Below, piece by piece: positions 6,789-13,502 of a stretch of 13,502 nucleotides of DNA. Every line of letters begins with the position of its first letter. The first letter of the stretch is position 1. The stretch is from the NCBI GenBank assembly GCA_017408205.1, contig JAFQVC010000023.1:1-13502 (forward strand), read 5' to 3'. Position numbers and translations under genes: made by a program. This DNA is from Clostridia bacterium. Its GTDB lineage: Bacteria > Bacillota > Clostridia > Monoglobales > Firm-18. The notes beneath the pieces were generated by a model, which saw nothing but the letters and a program-made list of their open reading frames with translations, did no database searches and was not told the DNA's origin.

Positions 6789-8672
6789 ATGTCAATTCCT
6801 TTTACAAATGACAAATTATTAAGTAATGATATGTATCAGTTTAAAATTGACAGATGGTACGGTCTTAATACAAAAGAGGGGTTTACAGGAAATGGTGAGG
6901 CAGTATCTATGGAAAACATTAACTGCAACGGTTCGTATTTGTTTCCACGAAAATCGAGAAAGGTTATTAAAGATGGCATTAACAATCCACAGAAAATTTT
7001 ATTCTGTGGTAATAACCTGTCTTACATAAGTGGTGGTCAACTGTTTGTAAGTGATGGAGACGAGTTTGTAAACAAAGGTGATGTCGGCAATGTTTCGACT
7101 GTTGTTGATTTCAGTAACAAAGAAGTTTTGTTTTACCCTTCAAATTCAAAATATTCCCTTGCTGACGGAACTTTGTCAATTGTTACAGAGTATCTTGAAA
7201 CCGGTTTTTTAGAGACCGATAATTACGAAAACAGATACATTTTGAGTGCAAACAAGGTTGAAAATGCAAACAGATATATTGATATTACCGGTTACGGAAT
7301 ATATTTAAAGGCAAACGATTCAAGAGTATTAAATCTACCACCTCTTGAAAACGAAGATGGTACTCCTAAACTTGATGATAACGGAAATCAACTGTACGGT
7401 TCTGTATCTTTTAATGCGACAGGTATTCCCGAAGAACTTACTCAGTACGGTGACTTTGAAAAAGGCCGTTACAATTTAAGGTTGATTGTTTATCGTGTTG
7501 ATGAATCAGGGAAACAGATTGGCGATGCAAAAGTATGTAAATTCGGTGACGAAGTTTATTTTCCTGATGCATCTATGATTACTGCAGATGTTGTAGTTTA
7601 CTATTATCAGGAATTTTTAGACTACAATGCTACGAGATGTAAGAAAGAAGTTAATAGTCTGCTTAATAACAAAGATTTTAAAGTATGGCTTAATGCCAGC
7701 AATTATCCTGCGCCAAATTCCTGCCCTCACATAGAATTTGCGTGTATGGACAATAACAGAGTATTTGGTGTCAGCAAAAATAATATTTATGCATCATCTT
7801 TAGGAAATTACGCCAAATGGACAGACTTTGTTGACGCAGACGGAAGTCCCAAGACAACAGGTGCCTACGCGGAAGAACTATATTCTCCAGGTGATTTTAC
7901 GGGCGTGTACAAATACAAAAGTTATGTTTTGCTTACAAAAAGAGATTTGCTTTATGAGTGTTACGGCAACAAACCGCCTTACAGAACAACACTTTCTGCA
8001 AAAACGGGTTGTATCGACCAGAGAAGTATGGTGGAAGTAAACAATATTCTTTACTGGTTAGGTGTTGACGGTGTTTACAGATATGCGGGCAGTGTCCCTG
8101 TAAAAATTTCCGAAAAAATCGATATGCTTTTTAAAGATTACATTGGCGGAGTTGCGGCAACTGACGGAAAAAACTACTACATATCAATAGATGACGGTGA
8201 ACAAAAACGTCTGATGGTTTATGATACCGACACGGGATTATGGTGTATGGAGGATAATCTTGATGTTGCCGATATGACCAATTACAAAAACAAAGTATAT
8301 GCTCTTACCAAATCAGGAGAAATTATAGAATTTGGCGCGGGCAATGAAATTGTAGAATGGGAGTATCATACCAAACAGTTTGATTTTGATATCAAGTGCA
8401 AAAAAATCTTCAGGAATCTGTTTCTCGGGTTGTATATTGACAGTACATCGAAAATTGATGTGTATATTAAATATGACAACGGTAGTTTTGACAGAATTGC
8501 TACATACACTTCAACGGAAAGTACTGACTTGAAACTTAAACTGAAAGTTAAAAAGTGCAACAGTTTTTCACTGATGATAAAGGGGTCAGGATATTGCAGA
8601 GTAAACAGTTTATCTGGAACAGTCGTAATGAAGCAAAGAAACAACAGTAAAAAGGGTTTAATTACTTATTAA
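6789..8672 (+). CDS. Large neck/tail nozzle-like protein (probable beta-propeller, T7 gp12 type)
   Basis: A 627-aa protein with a very strong ribosome site (AGGAGGTG, 6778-6785). It is strand-rich, with repeated blade-like units such as RVFGVSKNNIYASSLGNY, YKYKSYVLLTKRDLLYECYG, NNILYWLGVDGVYRYAG, KNYYISIDDGEQKRLMVYDT and NKVYALTKSGEIIEFGAG. This spacing of Y-and-G-rich strands is that of a beta-propeller. The N-terminus contains WYGLNTKEGFTGNGEAVSME followed by a line on reference values, common in phage stabilisation/nozzle proteins. T7 gp12 and P22 gp10, which close the neck of short-tailed phages, have such propellers and the same place in the gene order. A receptor-binding role is possible but less likely without a C-terminal carbohydrate-binding or fibre domain. 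Confidence 0.6.
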   Translation: MSIPFTNDKLLSNDMYQFKIDRWYGLNTKEGFTGNGEAVSMENINCNGSYLFPRKSRKVIKDGINNPQKILFCGNNLSYISGGQLFVSDGDEFVNKGDVGNVSTVVDFSNKEVLFYPSNSKYSLADGTLSIVTEYLETGFLETDNYENRYILSANKVENANRYIDITGYGIYLKANDSRVLNLPPLENEDGTPKLDDNGNQLYGSVSFNATGIPEELTQYGDFEKGRYNLRLIVYRVDESGKQIGDAKVCKFGDEVYFPDASMITADVVVYYYQEFLDYNATRCKKEVNSLLNNKDFKVWLNASNYPAPNSCPHIEFACMDNNRVFGVSKNNIYASSLGNYAKWTDFVDADGSPKTTGAYAEELYSPGDFTGVYKYKSYVLLTKRDLLYECYGNKPPYRTTLSAKTGCIDQRSMVEVNNILYWLGVDGVYRYAGSVPVKISEKIDMLFKDYIGGVAATDGKNYYISIDDGEQKRLMVYDTDTGLWCMEDNLDVADMTNYKNKVYALTKSGEIIEFGAGNEIVEWEYHTKQFDFDIKCKKIFRNLFLGLYIDSTSKIDVYIKYDNGSFDRIATYTSTESTDLKLKLKVKKCNSFSLMIKGSGYCRVNSLSGTVVMKQRNNSKKGLITY

Positions 8673-8682
8673 GGAGTAAATT

Positions 8683-8913
8683 ATGGAAAAATTAAAGTTT
8701 GACAACGGAATATATTCTAAAATTAAAACCTGTACAAGTGTTAACGAACTTGCAGAAGTTGTTATGCAATTGACGGAAGAGTTAATGGTATGGAAAAAGG
8801 TGTTGGAGGATACCCTGTCAAATCTTGACAGCGACAACATAAAGTCAATAGATTTTTCAGTAACACAGTGTAAAAACATTGACAGTATTCTTGCGAAATA
8901 CACAACAAATTAA
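8683..8913 (+). CDS. Small helical protein of unknown function in virion block
   Basis: A 76-aa acidic protein preceded by AAGGAG (8670-8675) at 7 nt. The central segment ELAEVVMQLTEELMVWKKVLEDTL (amphipathic, about 24-48; regular leucine and valine spacing) predicts a helix that could form a coiled coil, with a short, polar C-terminus. There is no signal peptide, membrane segment or known motif. It occupies the place of T7 gene 13, between nozzle and ejection-like genes, but no sequence similarity is claimed. It could be a chaperone, a minor virion protein or a plug. The gene is genuine by its ribosome site, its tight spacing and its open frame. Confidence 0.65.
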   Translation: MEKLKFDNGIYSKIKTCTSVNELAEVVMQLTEELMVWKKVLEDTLSNLDSDNIKSIDFSVTQCKNIDSILAKYTTN

Positions 8914-8932
8914 TTTAAGAAAGGGTGGTTTT

Positions 8933-9784
8933 ATGGGTGACAAACCTTGGGAAGTAATGACTGCAGAAGAATATGATATTTACAGAAACAATAAGTACAA
9001 AAATGAGAATAATCAGGATGCGGACGGAAAATTCCATGCGGAAAACGAGGCGTTGCGTAAAAAGTACGGAATAGAAGATGACAGTTACAGTTATGATGAT
9101 TTGAGATATCAGTCGGCGTACGGTATTAACCCTTATGATAATGCAGCAAGACAAAATTACAGAAATATTGGTAAAATCAGAAGGAGAGAAAATCCGTACA
9201 AAAACGAGTTGTATAATGTTGCTGATAGTCTTAAAAATTTTAAATACGACCCCGAAAGTGACAACGCTTTTTCGGCTTATAAAGATGCTGCTATTCGCGA
9301 GGGAACTGCACAGAGAAATAAAATTTATTCTGATTTGACCTCAATGACAGGTGGCAGAAACAACAGTTGGGCAACTGCAGCAGTTGCACAGTCGGGTAAT
9401 GCAACAGCACAGAAAATTGCTGACATAATTCCTGAATTGTCTGAAAAGGCATACAACAAGTTGCTTAAAATGTATGACGTCAGATTGAATCAGTACGAAG
9501 TTGAAGAACAGGAAAGGCAAAGGGATATTGATATTGAACTTGAAAAGTACGACAATAACGTAAAAGCGGCTGACGCATACAGAAAAACAAGTCAGACAGA
9601 GATTAACAATGAACTTAAGAACATACGAACAACCCAGGAAATCGAAAAAGCTGGGATTGAACTACAGTACCTGACACATCAGGAGTACATAAAGTTGATT
9701 ATGGGTGAACTTGATATTGAGCAGGCAAAGGCAAATATTGAGTACAGAAAAGCACAGACTGCAAAAATATACGGTAACTTGTAA
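8933..9784 (+). CDS. Helical internal/ejection-protein-like virion protein
   Basis: A 283-aa charged, helical protein. The ATG at 8933 is preceded by AAAGGGTGG (8920-8928); an in-frame TTG at 8879 lies inside the preceding gene and has no ribosome site. The N-terminal third is Tyr/Asn/Asp-rich (NNKYKNENNQ, DDSYSYDDLRYQ). The middle contains LTSMTGGRNNSWATAAVAQS (a Gly-Gly-Arg-Asn-x-Ser loop then Ala-rich helix), a pattern found in many phage internal or DNA-ejection proteins. The C-terminal half is a long coiled coil with many Glu/Gln/Lys residues. Location at the T7 gp14 position supports an ejection role. There is no membrane segment or lytic motif. It ends the block and its stop codon touches the next promoter. 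A structural role is likely; the exact role is unsure. Confidence 0.5.
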   Translation: MGDKPWEVMTAEEYDIYRNNKYKNENNQDADGKFHAENEALRKKYGIEDDSYSYDDLRYQSAYGINPYDNAARQNYRNIGKIRRRENPYKNELYNVADSLKNFKYDPESDNAFSAYKDAAIREGTAQRNKIYSDLTSMTGGRNNSWATAAVAQSGNATAQKIADIIPELSEKAYNKLLKMYDVRLNQYEVEEQERQRDIDIELEKYDNNVKAADAYRKTSQTEINNELKNIRTTQEIEKAGIELQYLTHQEYIKLIMGELDIEQAKANIEYRKAQTAKIYGNL

Positions 9785-9813
9785 TTGACAAAAGTTATTA
9801 AAACTGTTATAAT
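9785..9813 (+). promoter_or_regulatory. Perfect consensus sigma-A promoter for yebC
   Basis: TTGACA (9785-9790), a 17-nt spacer and TATAAT (9808-9813) match the housekeeping consensus at all twelve bases. The -35 begins at the base right after the TAA of the last virion gene. An inverted repeat AGTTATTA (9793-9800) and TAATAACT (9810-9817) straddles the spacer and -10 and could be an operator. Confidence 0.92.
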
Positions 9814-9832
9814 AACTAAAGTTATTTTAGTT
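9814..9832 (+). other. AT-rich hairpin at the yebC transcript 5' end
   Basis: AACTAAA (9814-9820) and TTTAGTT (9826-9832) pair perfectly around a 5-nt loop, starting at about the expected transcription start. The yebC ribosome site GAAGGGAA (9833-9840) follows directly. With seven mostly A-T pairs it is weak and lacks a T-run, so it may stabilise the 5' end or affect initiation but is not a terminator. Confidence 0.35.
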
Positions 9833-9851
9833 GAAGGGAATGTTTTAATAA

Positions 9852-10586
9852 ATGTCTGGACACAGTAAATGGGCTACAATAAAAAGAAAAAAGGGTGCAA
9901 ACGATGCCCAGAGAGGCAAAATATTTACAAAAATCGGGCGTGAACTTGCAGTTGCTGTTAAGGCGGGCGGTCCTGACCCTGACACAAATGCAAAATTAAA
10001 AGATGCTATTGCCAAGGCGAAATCTAACAATATGCCTAACGATACAATTATGCGCAGTATTAAAAAGGCAGCAGGTGATACAAGTTCCGATAACTATGAA
10101 AACATCATATATGAAGGTTACGGACCGAAAGGTATTGCAGTAATTGTTGAAGCGTTAACGGACAACAGAAACAGAACTGCTGCGGATATGCGTCATTATT
10201 TTGATAAATTTGGCGGTAATCTTGGAACAAGCGGTTGCGTTATGTTTATGTTTGACCAAAAAGGTGTTATTGTAATTGAAAACACAGGTGACATTGACGA
10301 GGAAAAATTAATGATGGATGCACTTGAGGCAGGTGCAGACGATGTGGATATCGGAACGGAGTGCTTTGAAATAACAACTTCTCCTGCTGATTTTTCTTTA
10401 GTCCGTGATTCAATTGAAAAACTTGGCTATGACATTGTTGAAGCAGAAGTTCAGTACATTGGTCAGACTGAAGTGGCTTTATCTGACGAAAAAGACATAC
10501 TAATGATGGAAAAACTTATTGAGCATTTAGAGGATTGCGATGATGTTCAGTATGTTTGGCACAACTGGGAAAATCCAACTGAATAA
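9852..10586 (+). CDS. yebC: YebC/TACO1-family protein
   Basis: A 244-aa cytosolic protein with the family-defining N-terminus MSGHSKWATIKRKKGANDAQ, followed by KIFTKIGRELAVAVKAGGPD and the NMPNDTIMRSIKKAAG block. The central domain carries NRNRTAADMRHYFDKFGGNL and GCVMFMFDQKG. Full family length with no gaps. YebC proteins were long annotated as transcriptional regulators; newer work links bacterial YebC and mitochondrial TACO1 to translation through proline-rich stretches. It has its own consensus promoter and terminator and so is a single-gene unit, insulated from the virion block except by possible read-through. GAAGGGAA at 9833-9840 is the ribosome site with 11 nt spacing. Confidence 0.96.
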   Translation: MSGHSKWATIKRKKGANDAQRGKIFTKIGRELAVAVKAGGPDPDTNAKLKDAIAKAKSNNMPNDTIMRSIKKAAGDTSSDNYENIIYEGYGPKGIAVIVEALTDNRNRTAADMRHYFDKFGGNLGTSGCVMFMFDQKGVIVIENTGDIDEEKLMMDALEAGADDVDIGTECFEITTSPADFSLVRDSIEKLGYDIVEAEVQYIGQTEVALSDEKDILMMEKLIEHLEDCDDVQYVWHNWENPTE

Positions 10587-10591
10587 TTAAT

Positions 10592-10626
10592 ACAGGGTGA
10601 ATTCTGTGAATTTACCCTGTTTTTTT
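10592..10626 (+). terminator. Intrinsic terminator after yebC
   Basis: A 13-bp stem with one G-U pair (10592-10604 with 10608-10620), outer arms ACAGGGT and ACCCTGT, and a TGT loop is followed by six T. It starts 6 nt after the yebC stop. Its 3' end is 18 nt before the rsmI start, so rsmI must use read-through or a promoter inside yebC; none was recognised. Confidence 0.92.
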
Positions 10627-10644
10627 GAGAAAGTGGTGTGAATT

Positions 10645-11457
10645 ATGCTTTATATTGTTGGTACGCCTATCGGTAATCTATCGGATATTACTTACCGTGC
10701 AGTAGAAGTTCTTGGTAATGTATCTCTGATTGCCGCTGAAGATACCAGGCAGACAATTAAATTACTCAGTCATTATAACATTGATACGCCCCTTACAAGT
10801 TATCACGAACACAACAAAGTGTCAAAGGGCTCATTGTTAATAGACAAATTAAAAAGCGGAATTGATATTGCTCTTGTTTCGGATGCGGGTATGCCATGCA
10901 TATCTGACCCCGGTTGCGAACTTGTTAAACAGTGCATACAAAATGAAATTCCATTTACTGTTGTACCCGGACCAACTGCTTTTGTAACGGGAGTTGTGTT
11001 GTCGGGGCTTAATAATCAGAATTTCAAATTCGTTGGTTTTTTAAGCGTGAAATCGTCCGAAAGAAACAGAAAATTAAATGAATTAAAAGACGAAATTACT
11101 ACAATGGTTTTCTATGAGGCACCTCACAAACTGATGAGAACTTTAAACGATTTTCTTACAGTTTTCGGCGACAGACAAATTGCAGTTTGCCGAGAACTTA
11201 CAAAAAAATACGAAGAAGTAAAAAGAGGTACTTTGTCAGAGATTATTTCATATTTTGAAGAAAAACCTATTAAGGGCGAGTTTGTGCTTGTAGTTGAAGG
11301 TGCAGCGAAGGAAGAAGTGGTTTTTGAAATATCAGTTAAAGAGCATGTGCTGTCATTAATGGAGAATGGCATTGACAAAAAAGAAGCAATTTCTGTTGTT
11401 GCAAAAGAACGGGGGATTCCAAAAAAAGAAGTGTATAAAACTATGCTTTCCGATTGA
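10645..11457 (+). CDS. rsmI: 16S rRNA (cytidine-1402-2'-O)-methyltransferase RsmI
   Basis: A 270-aa SAM-dependent enzyme of the tetrapyrrole-methylase fold that methylates the ribose of C1402 in 16S rRNA, near the P site. Diagnostic blocks are MLYIVGTPIGNLSDITYRA at the N-terminus, AAEDTRQT (about 31-38), SYHEHNK, ALVSDAGMPCISDPG (SAM pocket, about 77-91), VVPGPTAF, MVFYEAPHKL and GEFVLVVEGA. The C-terminal tail includes a small helix-turn-helix-like segment, VVAKERGIPKKEVYK. Length is normal for Gram-positive RsmI. The ribosome site (AAAGTGGTG, 10630-10638) is weaker than its neighbours'. It follows the yebC terminator, and no promoter or terminator of its own was recognised. Confidence 0.96.
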   Translation: MLYIVGTPIGNLSDITYRAVEVLGNVSLIAAEDTRQTIKLLSHYNIDTPLTSYHEHNKVSKGSLLIDKLKSGIDIALVSDAGMPCISDPGCELVKQCIQNEIPFTVVPGPTAFVTGVVLSGLNNQNFKFVGFLSVKSSERNRKLNELKDEITTMVFYEAPHKLMRTLNDFLTVFGDRQIAVCRELTKKYEEVKRGTLSEIISYFEEKPIKGEFVLVVEGAAKEEVVFEISVKEHVLSLMENGIDKKEAISVVAKERGIPKKEVYKTMLSD

Positions 11458-11479
11458 TATATTTTTGTGTATTTTGCTA

Positions 11480-11508
11480 TTGAAAAAATTGTCAGAATAT
11501 AGTATTAT
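11480..11508 (+). promoter_or_regulatory. Sigma-A promoter of the uxuA operon
   Basis: TTGAAA (11480-11485), a 17-nt spacer and TATTAT (11503-11508) match the housekeeping consensus at five of six bases each. Transcription would begin near 11515, 23 nt before the uxuA start. Confidence 0.75.
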
Positions 11509-11522
11509 GAAAATACATAATA
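11503..11522 (+). promoter_or_regulatory. Palindromic candidate operator over the uxuA -10
   Basis: TATTATG (11503-11509) and CATAATA (11516-11522) form a perfect 7+6+7 inverted repeat that covers the -10 hexamer and the predicted start site. A dimeric repressor bound here would block initiation. Uronate genes are commonly under GntR- or LacI-family repressors, but no regulator gene is in the window, so the cognate protein is unknown. Confidence 0.5.
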
Positions 11523-11537
11523 GGGAGGTATGCGCAA

Positions 11538-12584
11538 ATGAGAATGACATTCAGATGGTACGGTGAAGACGACCCCGTAACTCTTGAAAAAATAAGACAA
11601 ATACCCGGTATGAAAGGTATTGTTACTGCAATTTATGATATCCCCGTTGGCGAAGTGTGGCCACTGGAGAGAATATTGAAATTAAAAGAAACTGTTGAAG
11701 CGTCGGGATTGGAACTTTCTGTTATTGAAAGCGTTCCTGTTCATGAAGATATTAAAATGGGATGCGGCGACAGAGACAGATATATTGATAATTTCTGCAC
11801 AACAATAAGAAATCTCGCAAAAGCCGGAATAGACTGTGTTTGCTATAACTTTATGCCCGTTTTTGACTGGACCCGTTCGGAACTTGCTTTTCAGTTCCCC
11901 GACGGTTCAAACGCACTTGCATATAAACACGAAACTGTACTGAAAATGAATCCTTTGTCAGGGGAATTATCTCTACCCGGCTGGGACTCAAGTTACACAA
12001 AAGATGGTCTTAAATTACTTCTTGAAAAGTACAGTAAAATTACAGAAGAGGATTTGTGGGACAACCTTAAATATTTCCTTGACAGAGTGATAAAGGTCGC
12101 TGAAGAAGTAAAAATCAAAATGGCGATACATCCCGATGACCCGCCGTGGAGCATCTTCGGATTACCAAGAATTATTACCTGCAAAGCATCCCTTGAACGT
12201 CTTTTGAAACTTTATGATTCAAAATATAACGGACTTGCGCTTTGTTGCGGTGCTCTTGGTGTTTCACCCGACAACGACCTTATTGATATGATTCACAGTT
12301 TTGCTGACAGAATTCATTTTACTCATATAAGAAACGTAAACATAAGCGGTGACCGTGATTTTGAAGAGGTTGCGCATCACACAGATGCCGGCTCGCTTGA
12401 CATATTCGGTATTGTTCACGCATATCATCAGGAAGGTTATAAAGGTTACTTCAGACCTGACCACGGTAGAATGATATGGGGAGAACAGGGCAGACCGGGT
12501 TACGGTCTATACGACAGAGCATTAGGTGCTGTTTACATTAATGGTCTTTGGGAAGCCTGTGAAAGATTGGAGGAAAAGAAATGA
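11538..12584 (+). CDS. uxuA: Mannonate dehydratase UxuA
   Basis: A 348-aa enzyme that dehydrates D-mannonate to 2-keto-3-deoxygluconate in hexuronate breakdown. The N-terminus MRMTFRWYGEDDPVTLEKIR with RQIPGMKGIVTAIYDIP is characteristic. Likely metal-site residues are H198 in AIHPDDPPW, C237 in ALCCGALG, H263 in HFTHIRN and D308-H309 in RPDHGRM; the roles are assigned by family resemblance. Length fits the Gram-positive enzymes, shorter than E. coli UxuA. AGGGAGGT (11522-11529) gives 8 nt spacing to the chosen ATG. Its TGA overlaps the next gene as ATGA, so uxuA and uxuB are probably coupled. It is the first gene of the operon. Confidence 0.96.
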   Translation: MRMTFRWYGEDDPVTLEKIRQIPGMKGIVTAIYDIPVGEVWPLERILKLKETVEASGLELSVIESVPVHEDIKMGCGDRDRYIDNFCTTIRNLAKAGIDCVCYNFMPVFDWTRSELAFQFPDGSNALAYKHETVLKMNPLSGELSLPGWDSSYTKDGLKLLLEKYSKITEEDLWDNLKYFLDRVIKVAEEVKIKMAIHPDDPPWSIFGLPRIITCKASLERLLKLYDSKYNGLALCCGALGVSPDNDLIDMIHSFADRIHFTHIRNVNISGDRDFEEVAHHTDAGSLDIFGIVHAYHQEGYKGYFRPDHGRMIWGEQGRPGYGLYDRALGAVYINGLWEACERLEEKK

Positions 12585-13432
12585 AATTACCATTTGAAAT
12601 TGATTTAAAAGGAAAAGTTGCTGTTGTTACAGGTGGCGGTGGTATTCTCTGCGGCGGATTTGCAAAAGTTATTGCAAAAACAGGTGCAAAAGTTGCTGTT
12701 CTTGATTTAAACGAAGCACAGGCAAAAGCGGTTGCTGACGAAATCAATAAAGACGGCGGAGAAGCAATCGGTATCTGCACCAACGTTCTGCAAAAAGATT
12801 CGCTTGAAAATGCAAAGAAAATTATTAACGAAACATTTGGTACAGTTGATATTCTGTTAAACGGTGCAGGTGGTAACAATCCAAATGGCACTACAACAAA
12901 CGACTATTACGACCCGAAAGACGAAACCATTGAAGGTGTTAAAACATTCTTTGATTTAGACCCCGATGGTGTTTCTTTTGTATTTAACTTAAACTTTTTG
13001 GGTACTCTGTTGCCTACTCAGGTGTTTGCACACGATTTAATTGGCAAAAAAGACGCAACAATTATTAATATTTCCTCGATGAATGCCTTTACACCGCTTA
13101 CAAGAATTCCTGCGTACAGTGGTGCTAAAGCGGCAATATCCAACTTTACACAGTGGCTTGCAGTACATTTTTCAAAAGTAGGTATAAGAGTCAATGCCAT
13201 TGCTCCCGGATTTTTCTTGACAAATCAGAACAGAGCACTTCTTATTGATGAAAACGGTGAATACACTGCACGTTCAAAGAAAATACTTTCTCAGACTCCG
13301 ATGGACAGATTCGGTTCTCCCGAGGAGTTAAACGGTACTTTATTGTGGCTTCTTTGCCACGAGGCATCAAGTTTCGTAAACGGAACGGTAATTCCCGTTG
13401 ACGGCGGTTTCTCTGCTTACAGCGGCGTATAA
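12581..13432 (+). CDS. uxuB: SDR-family D-mannonate oxidoreductase (fructuronate reductase, YjmF type)
   Basis: A 283-aa Rossmann-fold short-chain dehydrogenase. The cofactor loop is VVTGGGGILCGGFAK (about 15-29), with D at 37 after the second strand (VAVLDLNE), suggesting NAD preference. LLNGAGGNNP is the NNAG-like motif, and the catalytic set is S166, Y179 and K183 (YSGAK), with N163-I-S-S before it. The ending LVNG-type region (SSFVNGTVIPVDGGFSAY) is typical. Next to uxuA the best reading is interconversion of D-fructuronate and D-mannonate, as for Bacillus subtilis YjmF/UxuB, which is unrelated to the E. coli UxuB fold. A generic SDR sugar dehydrogenase cannot be excluded from sequence alone. 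It overlaps uxuA by 4 nt. Confidence 0.87.
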   Translation: MKLPFEIDLKGKVAVVTGGGGILCGGFAKVIAKTGAKVAVLDLNEAQAKAVADEINKDGGEAIGICTNVLQKDSLENAKKIINETFGTVDILLNGAGGNNPNGTTTNDYYDPKDETIEGVKTFFDLDPDGVSFVFNLNFLGTLLPTQVFAHDLIGKKDATIINISSMNAFTPLTRIPAYSGAKAAISNFTQWLAVHFSKVGIRVNAIAPGFFLTNQNRALLIDENGEYTARSKKILSQTPMDRFGSPEELNGTLLWLLCHEASSFVNGTVIPVDGGFSAYSGV

Positions 13433-13445
13433 GGAGGAATAGACA

Positions 13446-13502
13446 ATGGATAAAGAATTGGTATTAAAAAGAATTTCAGATACAGGTATTGTTGCGGTTG
13501 TA
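13446..13502 (+). CDS. eda: KDPG/KHG aldolase, N-terminal fragment
   Basis: Only 19 codons are in the window (MDKELVLKRISDTGIVAVV). The ISDTGIVAVV block is the first helix-to-strand junction typical of bifunctional 2-keto-3-deoxy-6-phosphogluconate/4-hydroxy-2-oxoglutarate aldolases. AAGGAGGA (13432-13439) overlaps the uxuB stop and is spaced 6 nt from the ATG. The aldolase would split KDPG to pyruvate and glyceraldehyde 3-phosphate after a KDG kinase, which is presumably outside the window. Context (uxuA-uxuB-eda) raises confidence in an otherwise short match. Confidence 0.8.
   Translation, partial: MDKELVLKRISDTGIVAVV

Larger units (their letters stand above)
3449..9784 (+). mobile_element. 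Phage-derived virion assembly block (T7-like order), no packaging or integration genes
   Basis: Nine co-directional intact genes encode scaffold, coat, decoration-like protein, adaptor A, holin, adaptor B, nozzle-like protein, a small protein and an ejection-like protein. Apart from the decoration gene and the inserted holin and adaptor copy, the order equals T7 genes 9-10-11-12-(13)-14, which supports a podovirus-type origin. Each gene has its own strong ribosome site, and gaps are short or overlapping. No terminase, portal, protease, integrase, regulator, endolysin or tail fibre is found between the flanking housekeeping genes. Flanking direct repeats (att) were looked for by eye and not seen. 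It may be a domesticated capsid, a satellite or gene-transfer-agent structural locus, or a truncated prophage. The limits given are the outer coding limits; the true insertion ends are unknown. Confidence 0.75.

Noticed and set aside
8879..8932. TTG-initiated extension of the ejection-like protein
   Set aside because: It overlaps the preceding gene and has no ribosome site; ATG 8933 has AAAGGGTGG upstream.
9814..9832. Terminator for the virion block
   Set aside because: The stem is A-T rich and is followed by a ribosome site instead of a T-run, so the block has no visible terminator at its end.
3190..9851. Attachment-site direct repeats flanking the virion block
   Set aside because: No repeat longer than chance A-T words was seen by eye between 3190-3448 and 9785-9851; an alignment program could find a short core I missed.
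1..13502. CRISPR arrays, tRNA or rRNA genes, insertion sequences
   Set aside because: No regularly spaced repeats, no cloverleaf or rRNA-like stretch, and no transposase frame were found.

Overview
The window is AT-rich chromosomal DNA from a low-GC Gram-positive bacterium, most likely an uncultured member of the Clostridia. This rests on the strong AGGAGG/GAAAGGA-type ribosome sites, a leftward dgt-dnaG gene order, a phi-CPH1-type holin, SDR-type uronate genes, and Spo0A-box-like and sigma-H-like sites that suggest a spore former. Host identification is inference.

Layout. (1) Positions 1-3180, minus strand: a tightly packed replication operon. It runs from a Cys-rich flavoprotein (TTG start) to an HD-domain dNTP triphosphohydrolase (dgt, ATGA overlap) to DNA primase (dnaG), whose C-terminus leaves the window. 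(2) Positions 3181-3448: a divergent regulatory region. It holds a leftward sigma-H-like promoter, two tandem Spo0A-box-like motifs, repeated TGTCG words, a weaker rightward promoter and an imperfect leader hairpin. (3) Positions 3449-9784, plus strand: nine intact genes of a phage virion block. In order they are scaffold, major capsid protein, small beta-rich decoration-like protein, terminator, adaptor A, holin, adaptor B (paralogue of A), a large nozzle/beta-propeller-like protein, a 76-aa protein, and an ejection-protein-like helical protein. The order matches T7 genes 9-10-11-12-(13)-14. No terminase, portal, protease, integrase, repressor, lysin or receptor-binding protein is present. 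(4) Positions 9785-11457, plus strand: yebC behind a perfect TTGACA-17-TATAAT promoter that begins at the base after the last phage stop codon, then a strong terminator and rsmI. (5) Positions 11480-13502, plus strand: a hexuronate operon, uxuA-uxuB(SDR)-eda, with a palindromic operator over the -10. eda is cut by the window end.

The most unusual element is the virion block. It encodes a shell, neck and membrane-lysis protein but nothing to package DNA, recombine or degrade the wall. It sits between housekeeping genes with every frame open. It could be a domesticated capsid, a gene-transfer-agent or satellite structural locus that uses packaging functions encoded elsewhere, or a recently truncated prophage. 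The sequence alone does not decide. All phage assignments come from reading motifs, sizes and gene order; no profile search was run.
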